Shown piece after piece: positions 41,401-53,200 of a DNA stretch of 64,000 nucleotides. The stretch is from Megalonaias nervosa (Eukaryota; Mollusca; Bivalvia; Unionida; Unionidae). The position numbers and the translations under genes are program-made. The notes under the pieces were generated by a model, which did not search any database, was not told the DNA's origin, and worked only from the letters and a program-made list of their open reading frames with translations. The stretch lies in contig JAECUM010003277.1 in assembly GCA_016617855.1 (NCBI GenBank), forward strand, positions 124,001 through 188,000, in the 5' to 3' direction. How positions within the stretch are numbered: position 1 is the stretch's first letter; each line of letters starts with the position of its first letter.

Positions 41401-42430
41401 TAGGCTAATGTCAGCCAAATGAGTGGTCTCAGGCCTAGTTGGGCCTCTTGTTTAGATTATTTTCATTTTAAACAAAAATAATTGTGAATTTTTTTTTTGT
41501 TCTATTAGTTGAATTAAATTGCAAAGTCATCAATAACCATTAAAGTGATTTATTTGTTTTTGGTTTAATTAATGACAAAATTGTCTCAGTTCCCAATTTT
41601 CATCTGTGAACTTGAAGAAATAGTTGTTACATTATATCAATAAATTATTGAATTGGAAAGAAATATGCCAGAGAAATATGAAATTATTAAGTACATTGGT
41701 AAATGAATAAATACTAAATTGATGGCAGTAATTAGCATGGAAAATTCCGTAGCGCTAAACCACATAATCAAATATGTAAATGATTTTCAAATCGGGCATT
41801 TACTTTGGAAATTATAGGACTAATCGAGATATCCCAACAATAGATCCTGGATATTATTGATAAGATGTGACAACCAAAACAATGTGTTGCTTGTTCCCTT
41901 TATAAATTTATGAATATTAATAATTTATCAAGAACTTCAAAAGGAAAATCATGCTCTTTTGTCTGAGTGCTCATGGTTTTTTGGGGCAAATTAGGTAATA
42001 CATTTCTTGAGAAGCCCAATAGGCAACTCAGCATATGAGAGACCAAAACAGAGTTACAAGGGTCTTGGCATCCAGCTATCCAGTTTATTAAGCACTGCAT
42101 ATTTTTCATCTGTTGAGTTTATGATCTTAAAGATTGTGGGTAAGTTTGATTATGAGCAAGAGACTGCTTATGTAAATTATCTTTAGAAAAAGTTTTTTTT
42201 TTTTTTATGGAAACAGAAAGTTTGAGGGTATTTGTTATTGAAGCAAAAAAAGAATGTTGAAAATAAGCTGGCTCATTGTTTACTTATTATACTTCCATAA
42301 GGTTGAGCACATTATGTTATGATGTTCAGCCTTAGTTTGTTTTTGCACAATAACTTGAGTTCACCATCATTAACCATTACCAAACTTTTTAAATAGTTTG
42401 CATTTTGGAGTTAGGAAGAAGCCTACAGAT
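41400..42430. other. Intergenic AT-rich sequence, nothing recognised
   Basis: Between the two genes; no ORF or repeat of note. Confidence 0.4.
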
Positions 42431-43210
42431 ATCAGGGTCGAAAGGTGGTCAAGGCCTTTGCATCAATCATTAGCTCATTTTCACAGACCTGGACCAAACT
42501 TTGTGAATGATTTGCACTTTGCCCACTAAGTTTGGGTCAAAAGGGCAAAGGTCACTGCAACTGAAAGAAGAAAATTGGTTTATGCACTGTAACACTAGTT
42601 CTGCACCACAGACCTAGACCAAACTTTGTGGATCGCTTGCAACTCAAAGGTCAAGGTTATTGACTGAAGAAGAAAAACGTTTTACACAATAGCTGCAGTT
42701 CTACATCACAGATCTGGACTAAACTTTGTGGATGGCTTGCACATGGGGTAAGGTTGAAGCCTATTGATTTGTGGGTTAAAAGGTCAATACTCAGTGTCAC
42801 TGTGGCTAACAATTGAAAATTGGTTTCTACTCAAAAATTTAAATTATCAACCATCTACTTTCATAAAAGCTTGTGGTTGGCTTACACTGTGAGTAAAAAA
42901 GAAACCTATTGGCTTTGGGGTCCAATGCTTAAAGGTCAAGGTCACAGTGATAGAAAAAGGTTTTGGTATAACAACTATAGTTCTTGACCATGTACCTTGT
43001 CCAAGTTTGTGGAGGGCTTGCACTTATGGTACATGTGAAGAAGAAGCCTATTGACATGGAGATTAGAAGGTCAAAGGCCAAGGTCACTATGACCCAAAAA
43101 AATTTTTGCAGAGAAACTTTTGTTCTTGAATAAGTTAATTGACCTAATTTTTGTGGATCACTGGCACTTGAAATAATAAAGAAACAGATTTTCAGGATCC
43201 AAAGTCAGTC
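42430..43210 (+). repeat. Degenerate ~115-140 bp tandem array, AGGTCA-rich, upstream of MTRF1L
   Basis: gaccaaactttgtggat, cttgcac, aagcctattga and ggtcaaaggtcaaggtcac-like strings recur about six times. Inverse of the array at 17000-17900. Notable sites are aaaggtcaaggtca near 42933 and aggtcaaaggccaaggtcac near 43068. Confidence 0.7.
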
Positions 43211-43659
43211 ATGATAACTTGAATAAGAAAATGATGGTTTGGCAGTAATTCATTCGTGAATCAAGGATCATTAGATTTGAAATGAGACTGAAATTTAGCA
43301 CAAAACTGCACCAGTTATGCCCAACTAGTACCTACAAAAAGAACTATTATACACAGACTGTGCTTGTAATGTGCCATTCACTAAACTCTTATTTATACCA
43401 TAATTTGTTTATACCACTTTAATATTTTGTACTTAAATAATAATTTATTGTATCTCAATTTTAATATTGATATGCCATTTTTTAATCTTGGTCTCCAGCA
43501 TTATCTAAGTTTGAGTCCTGGACTTTGGAAATCCTACTTAGAAAGTACTTCATTATTGCCTAAATATTCTGACCTTTCTTTGTGATTGACATATCCAACA
43601 AATGCATATAATGGATTATTATTGTGAATTTTTGCACAGGTAAATGCTGAAGATTGGAC

Positions 43660-44206
43660 ATGACCCAAGTAGCTGTTAAAGGATTGTTCACGGCCTTCTG
43701 GAAACTGAAACAAGATTCATGCTTCATACCACATCTTAGTAAATTTTGTTGTAATTGTAGGTTTCCAAGTATCAGGTTTAACAAATCATTTCATAATGAT
43801 GTATGTCCTAGGAATTATTTGGAATTCTTTAAAAGCTGCATACAGTTAGGCAAGAATAAACCATATTTATTCCAGTTCGACATATATAGAACTTGTTCAA
43901 ATGCCAGATTTGATTTACGGACAGGAATTTTTAACAAGAAGACTGGATTATTAATACAGAGTCTTTATACAAGGAATTATTCATCAGAGGCGTCAACATT
44001 TACCCTAGAAAATGAGTTGTATATGTCTTTTCTGGAGCACCTATTGAAAGAATATGGTGAGATTAATATGACATTACTGAGTTGTGATGATAAGGACAGA
44101 GGTAGATTACTTGCCAGGCTGCAGGAGTTAGGTCCCACAGTAGAAACTGTGATAAGGTTGAAGGAAAAATATGAAGAAAAGGAACAGTTAGAAAACTTAC
44201 AATTAG
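43660..44206 (+). CDS. MTRF1L: MTRF1L exon 1 (presequence and N-terminal helical domain)
   Basis: It encodes 182 residues plus one base. The N-terminus ([18 protein letters not shown]) is basic and amphipathic-looking. From about residue 110 it becomes a charged helical region ([31 protein letters not shown]) like domain 1 of bacterial RF1. Donor TTAG|gtaact. An acceptor-like ttgcacag ends at 43639, so an upstream non-coding exon is possible. Confidence 0.85.
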
Positions 44207-47200
44207 GTAACTGGAATCTATTGCAAATATATTTAAAAAATTGTTTTCACCCTCACATTCTGTCAACCTCAATCCTCACCTCTCCTCCTTTCCTGCTTGG
44301 AACTGCATTAAAGATTCAAAACCTCTGTTGTCATATACTTATCTTCACGAAGTGTCATAGAAAGCACAGTGTGATAATGACAATAATATTGTTATAATGA
44401 TTGTTATACGATCGCTTTATTGGTACCAGCTATAAATTTAGTTAGATTTTCCTCCCATGAAACCAATGTTTTTAAGTCACTGGGGCAGTCTTGCCATAAG
44501 AAAATATATTTCAGATTTTAATTTTATGAAAATTCTAATGATCTACATTATAAAAATTTCTCTGCTTAATGAATACCATCTGGACAAATTTTTTTTTTTT
44601 TTTTTTTGTAGTCATTTTGCGTTGGTTTTTCATACAGTCCTTTAAAAAAATATTTTGCTGGTGTTTACAATGCTTGCTTTTTGATTCCATATCTTTACTT
44701 TCTGTTTGAGTATGTATGTTTAACTATTGATTAGGTCTAGAAATTGAAGATGAGGGGCTTAAGAAATTGGCAGAGGAAGATAAGAATGAATGCTTACAGA
44801 CTATTGCAGAGATGGAGACTCAGGTTGGTAACACATATAACTTGGTTTATATGAAAAAATGGATATATAAATCAAAGATATTTTACTTTTAATTTAACCA
44901 CACACACACATATAATAATGCCAACCTCATTCAGAAGAAGGTAAAAGGTTTGGTATGTATTTGTTTTACACTACCAAATTTTAAGGGCCGTATATGATTA
45001 AAGTTACAGATGTAAGTAAGAGAAAGACCCTGTCATTTATGTCACAGTGAGACATAATTCTTAAAAGAAAGCATTAAAAACTATTGGTATTGTGTGATAT
45101 CATTGATGAATCAAGGATCAATAGATTCGAAACAAGACTGATTTATTTTGCTCTGACCCAAACATACTGATTATGCTAACCTGGCAGAAATTAAAAAAGG
45201 GTAAAATATTTTGATCTACCATGTTTTAAAAAACAAACCACTGTTAAAAAATTGGCTTTCTTTAGTCTCTAGAACTACAGAATCGGGAAGGATTTACATA
45301 CATTATTTTTGACAAGAATCTGTCATCTTACTTACAGGTCATTCCAGTTGAAGGCTGCCTTTTTATTGTAATATCAATGGCCACTAGCAGTTAGTTTTCT
45401 TATAATTATAGCAGCCTTTTGAGAGAGCCTAATTGAAGAGAGGCCTGTTTGTAGATGGAATCTGGATACAGAGATGCCAGTCTGCAGAAGAGTGGTGTTA
45501 CAGAGAATCTGGTCTGTAGATGCAGTAGCTACAAAGACACACTTCTGTAGATGTAGTCTGTTTACAGAGGCCAGTATGCAATGTGGATCTGGTACTGAGA
45601 GGCCAATCTATAGAAACAGCTAGGTTACAGATAGATCTGTCTAAAGATGCAGTCTGGTTACACAGATGCCAACCTGCATACACAGCCAGGTTACAAAGAA
45701 GCCAGTCTACAGAGGGGACCTGGTTACAGAGCAGTCAGTCTTTAGAGGGAGTCTGGTTACAGAGAAGTTAATTTGCTGATGGAGTCTAGTTACAGAGGTA
45801 CTCTTTTTAGAAGGAGTCTGGTTACAGAGATTCCATTTTGCAGAGGGATCCTGGTTGCAAAGAAACTAAACTACAGAGTGAGTCTGGTAGAACTAGCAGT
45901 CTGTGGAGTGACTTTTCATTACTGAGAGACCAATCTACAGAAGGAGTCTAGCTACAGAATTTGCAGTCTATGGAGTGTACCTTCATTACTGAGAGGCCAA
46001 TATGCAGAGGAAGCCTGGTTAACAGAGCAATCAATCTGAAGAGGGGACCTGATTATAGAGGGGCATATCTGTAGAGGGGGCCTCATTACAGAGTCATATC
46101 TGCATTTGGAGTATTTTTTTAAAGGAGGTCAGTCAGCTGAGTAGGCCTTGTTACAAGAGGTCCTTGTGTAGAGGAAGCCTGAATATAGAAAGGCCCATCA
46201 GTAAATGGAGTCTCATTACAGGTAAGACAATTGGTAGAGGAGGCCTAGTTGCAGAGGCCAGTATGCGTAGGGAGCCTGGTTACAGAGAGGCCTATCTGCA
46301 GTGGGAGTCTGGTTACAGAGAAGCCATTCTGTAGAAGAGCCTGAGTATGAAGAGGCCATTTGTAGATGGGGTGTGGCTACTGAAAGGTCAGTCTTTATAG
46401 TGAGTCTCAGTACAGAGAAACCAATCCATAGAGTGAGTCTGAGATCAGAGAAACCAATCTGTAGAGGTATTATGAGTACAAAGAAACCAGTCTGTAGAGG
46501 CAGTATGAGCACAGAGAAACCAGTCTGTGGAGTGAGTCTGAGTACAGAGAAACCAATCTGTAGAGGTAGTATGAGTATAGAGAAACCATTCTGTAGAGTG
46601 AGTCTGAGTACAGAGAAACCAGTCTGTAGAGGGAGTCAGATTACAGTGAAACTTATCAATAGAAGAGCCAGGTATGAAGAGGCCATTTTGTAGATGGAGG
46701 ATGGCTACTGAAAGGCCAGTCTGTGGAATGAGTCTGAGTACAGAGAAACCAATCAATAAAGTGAATCTGAGCATAGAGAAACCAGTCTGTAGAGGGAGTC
46801 TGAGTACAGAGAAACCAGTCAGTAGAGGGAGTCTGAGTACAGAGAAACCAATCTGTAGAATGAGTCTAAGCAGAGAGAAATCAGTCTATGGAGGGAGTCT
46901 AAGTACAGAGAAATCAATCTGTAGAGTGAGTCTGAGTACAGAGAAATCAGTAGAGGGAACTGGTTACAATGAGGACAGTTGGCAGAGTAAGTTTTGGTTA
47001 TAGAGAGGCCTATCTGCAGATATCTGCTTATAGAGATGCGAACCTTAGGGTGAGGCAGGTTACAGTGAGGCCTGTTTGTAGATGGAGTATGCTTACAAAG
47101 ATATTGATCTGTGGAGGGAGTCTGGTTATGCAGATGCCAGAAAGTAGATGGAACTTGATTAGAGAGATATCAATCTGTAGAGGGGGGCATTGTTATGGAG

Positions 47201-50200
47201 AGGCCAATCTGTAGAGAGACCCTGGTTACAAAGATGACAAGCTGTAGAGGGGGCATTTATTGTAGAGAGGCCAAGCTGTAGAGGGGGCCTGATGACAAAG
47301 AGGCAAATCTGTTGAATGAGCCTGGTTACAGAGGGACCATTTTGTGAATGGAGCCTGGTTACAGAGAGGCTAGTTATAGAGAGGTCTGTCTGTAGATGGA
47401 GTCTGCTTACAAAGATACTGATCTGTGGAGGGAGTTGGGTTACATAGATGCAAGTCTGTAGATGGAACTTGATTACAGAGATGCCAGTCTGTAGAGGGGC
47501 ATTGTTACGGAGAGGCCAATCTGTAGAGAGGGCCTGGTTACAAAGATGCCAATCTGTAGAAGGGGCATTTGTGACAGAGAGGCCAAGCTGTAAAAGGGGG
47601 CCTGATTACAAAGAGGTTAATCTGTTGGACATGCCTGGTTACAGAGGGACCATTTTGTAAATAGAGCCTGCTTACAGAGGGGGAGGTTAAGTTTCACATA
47701 ATGATTAGTTTTGTTTTCTCTATATGCAGCTTGTGAACCTTATAGTTGGAGATGAGAAAATTGACAGTTGTGACATCATCCTGGAGCTAAATGCAGGGGT
47801 AGGTGGTCAGGAAGCCATGCTGTTTACAGCAGATATGTACAACATGTACAAGTCATTCACAGCCTTCAATGGATGGCAGTTTACAGATGTCAACATTGAA
47901 GTAGCAGAACTTGGAGGCTTAAGGAAGGCCATAGCTAGTATCTCAGGACCCAATGTGTACAAGATGCTAAAATTTGAAGGTGGTGTTCACCGAGTTCAAC
48001 GAGTACCACAGACGGAGAAGGCAGGAAGGGTACATACAAGCACAATGACAGTGGCTGTTCTTCCACAACCATCAGAGGTAGAGTATGAGTAATGAAAAAG
48101 AATAGAACTTGTCTAGAAATGACAAACATGGGATGGCAAATGTTGGTCCTTTCTTATTATGTGTCTTTTCAGTAGCTGTTGAAAGTTAAGGTAAATTTTA
48201 AAATGGATTTATGATTTGCTGTTTTTGGAGGTGTCCCCATAGACATACTTGACTGTAACAAAAATAGGAGGGAGAAACTAAGTTATTAATAAAATTTTCA
48301 TACATTTTCCCATCACATCACCATCATCGCCACCACCATCTTCATCATTATTGCCATCAACATCATCATCATCATCATCATGCTTACTGTCCTTCTCATC
48401 ATCATTATGATCACCATCTTCTTCCTCATCAGCATCACAGTTACTGTCTTCTTTATTTTAACTCACCAGGCTGTAAAGCCTTCTTATATACATTACGAAG
48501 TTTGCTGCAAATCAACAGGGATTTGCAAATCCACTAGCCAGATTTGGTTTTGGCAAGGTCAGTTTGCAATGCACTTGCCCATGGTTGAGTCCAAACAATT
48601 GAGAGAGGAATACGAGATACAAGAAATTTTATTTAACACTGGTGATCTGGGTAAAACACATAATAACACCAGTAGCTTTGTGCATGCTTTGTACAGACAA
48701 GGGGTCACATTCAATTCCTAATGCATTATGTTCTGCAAGTTTCATACTTGGTGATCTCCCTACAATACATTTGTCAACACCTTTATTTAGCATATTTATA
48801 TGTAGTGCATTATTCTTGTACATTATTGGCCACAGGTTCTTTCACTTAATGTATGTGTCATTTTTTGATCTTGTTGTGTTTGTCAAGATCAGTATCAGAT
48901 TTTCTCATGCATACATGATAATGTGAATATTTACTATTTAATACAAGTTTTGACGAATAAGGAATAAATTTTTATATTTTTACATATCAGTTACATTTTA
49001 ACTATAACATAATATTTTATGTTTCTGAGATTTGCCGAGTTCAGGTCCTAAGTTAGCCTCAGGCAGTTTGTCAGATTACAGACTCTAAACAGTCAGCTTT
49101 TCAAAGATGATTTTGATGCATGTTGCTGTTTTTACAGTGAGTAGGTTTTAATTGTTACTAATACCATTCATGAGTTTTCTTTGAGGTGGAAATAAACCAC
49201 ACTCACCTCTAATGATTACCACCAGGTAGATTTCTTTTTAAGCATGATTGATGTTAAAAAAATGTAGCACAAACGAGCAGTGTTTATGAGCAGTTGTTTA
49301 CATGATACATGATAATTACAGGAGACCAGTAGATGTGCATGGTACTATCCGCATACCAGTTTACCACTGTATATTTTTCCAGTGGTATGTACCATGGTAC
49401 TTTTTCACTGTACTGGTTGTTTGGTAGTTTCTGTCAGTAAGGAATGTTTGGAAATTCACAAGCAACCTTGTTATGAATCTAATGATATAAACAGCACATT
49501 TTCATTTTTTATGACAAAATAATTCCCCACATTTTGTTTACAAATAATTGTATTTGTCATGAATTATTTTTGAATATTGTAAATATAGTTACAGTTATGA
49601 TCCTTTGTTCACATATTTGACGTGTCACTTATGCCAACCTGCTGGCCAATTTGAATGTTGTGAAAGATATGCAGGCCAACTCCTACTTTTGGAAAAATTT
49701 GTAATTAAAACAAACAAAACAAAAAACACATCACTATTTAAATTATTTATAACCTATGTTAATGTGTTAAGTACATTTATTCCTTTGTAAGATAATCATT
49801 CTAATATTTTCAGGGGATCATTTGTTTTCTGTGTGAATTGTTTTAATTTGTCATGTTCACTAGATATATTTTCCCACCCAAAGTTTCTATGCCTATTGTA
49901 TTAATAGATTGGCTAGTAAATTATAGGCTTAAGTGTCAACACTTTCTGTTTTTATCAACAAGTTTTATCCTTGGTATAATTGTGGTATACCATGGTGCAT
50001 ATTGTGGTATGTTCAGAAATACAGCAGTACAGAACTTTCTATGGTACCCAGCTCTGGCTGATTCATACTGCTTGACAAACAATTTAATGGACAAACATAA
50101 GTATTCTCAAATCATTTTTAAAATTCAGATCTCCAGTTTCATGGTGACTGGATGATGATTGTTAGGTAAATGGATAAATAAATATTAATAAATCCCTTAT

Positions 50201-50249
50201 TGGTGAGTATAAATAAATCATTACAGACAGTCAAGTTTTCATACTCTCT

Positions 50250-50281
<32 letters not shown>

Positions 50282-53200
50282 ATGCTTAAAAATCTAGATA
50301 ATTCCAAGCCCTTTTCTACCTATCCCTTTATCTATCTTTATACATGTACATGTCTGATTTTGCTCTTCTAAATATACCTGCATTCTCTTTCTGATTGGCA
50401 TACTTTTATCTATCTATATGTATTATTTACATATGTACCTTTGGATAACTTTAATTATTGGTATATGGTTTTAAGGTGCCAATAAAGATAAAAACAAAAC
50501 AAAGTTTAAATAAATATAATGCAATTTCCTTAAATATGCCATATTTTACTTCATCTTATTGTTTTACTCATGATGGGATATTATATTTGGCAGAAGCTCA
50601 AATTCTACAAGGGCATGTTCATTTTTCCACTCAGCTTGCCCAAACTATTATAAAATTTGTAAATCCCTGCATTGGTTTTGAAGGTCTTCATGGGTCAGAA
50701 CTAAATTTGGAATAAAATTTAATGTTTAAAGGGTTTAGGTTAAGTCTCATTTTCACCTTTTTCTGATAATATTTAGCAGTCATTCCCATTGTTTGACATA
50801 GATGATTTCCCTTCGGTTGCATTGTATTTGCAGTGATGTTTGTTCCACATGGACACATCTCTAGTTTATGAAAGAGGGGAATAGATGACATTGAATATTA
50901 CACAGGTAAACATGTACACACACAGGAACAAATGCTTACCTGAATTTGTATAATCACACAATCATCTTTGTATCTTTAAAATGGAACTATAAACAGTTAG
51001 GTGTATTTGGTTTCTATTTCAGATTGAAGTTATAATTAACCCAAAAGACCTTGAGATACAGACAATGAGAGCTAGTGGAGCAGGGGGACAGCATGTCAAC
51101 AAAACTGATAGTGCTGTCAGAATCATCCACTTACCTACAGGTGTTTTTTGTAGAATTTATCATGATGATAATTATTTACTTCGTATCTAGAACAATTTTA
51201 AAACATTGTTTGAAACCCTGACAGCTTGGCCTAACATGATTTTTTCCATTTCCAAGCCAAATTGGCATGATTTTTGTGACATTGCAGACATGCAGAAAAA
51301 AAAACAAAAGCAATTTGGAACAAGTATGATCAGTGTTTAGAACAGTTTAAGCATGTGTTTATAGACCAGAAGAGCTTATAAAATTTCCTGTCATTCAACA
51401 ACTCTTAGCACAAGTTTATTATTGCTGCTTCTAAATTACTGGGAGGATTGCCAAATAACTTAAAAAAAACCCCACTTTATCCTGAGGTGTAATTGGTCCT
51501 AAATGAAAATGTTGTACTTCATACATCCATCTTGAAATTCTTCTTATCTCTACTCCTTCTGTGTGAGAGTGTTTTACTAAAAGACTTCTTATGATTTCTA
51601 GTTTATCCTGTGGGGACAAAACTTGCCTGGACATGCCCTTAAGCATCCAATATGACCAATCATGGTTGCCATCTGAAAAATCTTATCACTGCTCATCATG
51701 CATGAATGATCGTATTGACATGGAGTTTTGACTAAAAGACTTCAGATGAAGTAAATTTGGTAATAGAAAAAGTTGTCAGTCTGACATTCAGTATGGCTAT
51801 CATATTGACCGTCTTAAAATCTTCTTATGGGTACTTTTTCTGGATACTAGTTGTGGTCACACTGGATACTAGTTGTGGTCACACTGGGTTTTCATAATAT
51901 CTAGTTGGTCCTAAATAAAAATGGTGCCGATCAGACCTCAAGTAAGGTTACTATGGTAGTCAGCTTGAAAAGTCTTGTACTGTTATAGCTACTTCTTCTT
52001 AATTGATGATCTGACTGAAATTTAGTTTTTACTAAAAAAAACTTCTTATGATACCTAGTTGGTCCTAAATGAAAATGGTGCTGATCAGACCTTCAATTTG
52101 ATGGCCATAGTGGTCATCTTATAGTCTTGTTTTAACTTCTCCTGGATGGATAATTGTAGTGACATGGGACTTTCATGAGAAGACTTATTATGATATATAG
52201 TTGGGCCTAAATGAAAACGATTCTGATTGACTTCCAATATTTTTAAAATGGTAGCCATCATGAAAATCTTGTTATAACTACCTCTAAACAGATGGTCATA
52301 TAGACATGGGGTTTACACTAAAGACTTATGATACCTAGTTGGTCCTAAAAAAATAAAAGTGCTGATTAGATCTTAAGCATAATTGCCATGGCAACCATCT
52401 TGAAAATCTAGTCATCACAAGTCCTCTTTAAGGGATTTTTATGTTCATGTGGTTTTCAGTAAAAGTCTTCTTACTTTACGTGGTTACTTTAAAATACTGT
52501 GCCAATATGACCTCCCAAATTTTGACAAATTTTGTAGCAGTTACTTCTCTTGAACAGATGGCCTTACTGACAGTTTTTTTAATTTGAAAAACACAATGTC
52601 CCAATTAGGTGCCTTGATGTCCATCTTGAAAATCTTTATATGGCCACTTCTTTGGAATGGATAGTCATATTGACAGGATTTTTTCACTGAAACACTAGTT
52701 GGTTCTGAATGATCTGACCTCCAAGATGGCATCATAGTGGTCATTTGGAAAATCTTTTTATCACTCCTACTCTTGCATGAATGACTCATGAGTTGACAGT
52801 AGGATTTCACTAAAACACTTCTTTCAGGATTTGATTGGTTCTAAATAATAATATAAAACCATCATATCTGCACTTTCATGAAAGAGTTTTGAAAACCAGA
52901 CCTAACCGACCTTGGGTTCAAGCCAAAGTTCATTGCTTGCATTTTTGCACTCCATTTAGCTTATGAACACAGTGACTTGAACATATACAAGTGAATTTTG
53001 ACCATGCTTTATATTTGGTTGTATTCTAATGAACAAGTTGATCATCAGCACACTGACATTGATTTGAAGGTGAAAGATCTAGGCTTAGGTTTTCAAGCTC
53101 ATGGCTTCTGTGCTCCTCGCAGGGGCACAGAGTAGTCTTGATACAGTTACCAAGCTGTAGTTGAGGATAAAATTATTGGCATGTCTGAGTGGGACACCAT

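Noticed and set aside
45262..45340. Possible small exon of MTRF1L (ctttagtctctagaactac)
   Set aside because: Exon 2 joins exon 3 in frame and in family order (ETQ to [10 protein letters not shown]); nothing is missing.
46301..47003. Frames with [10 protein letters not shown] repeats as a repeat protein
   Set aside because: 33-bp DNA array in MTRF1L intron 2; frames open on both strands for the same reason.
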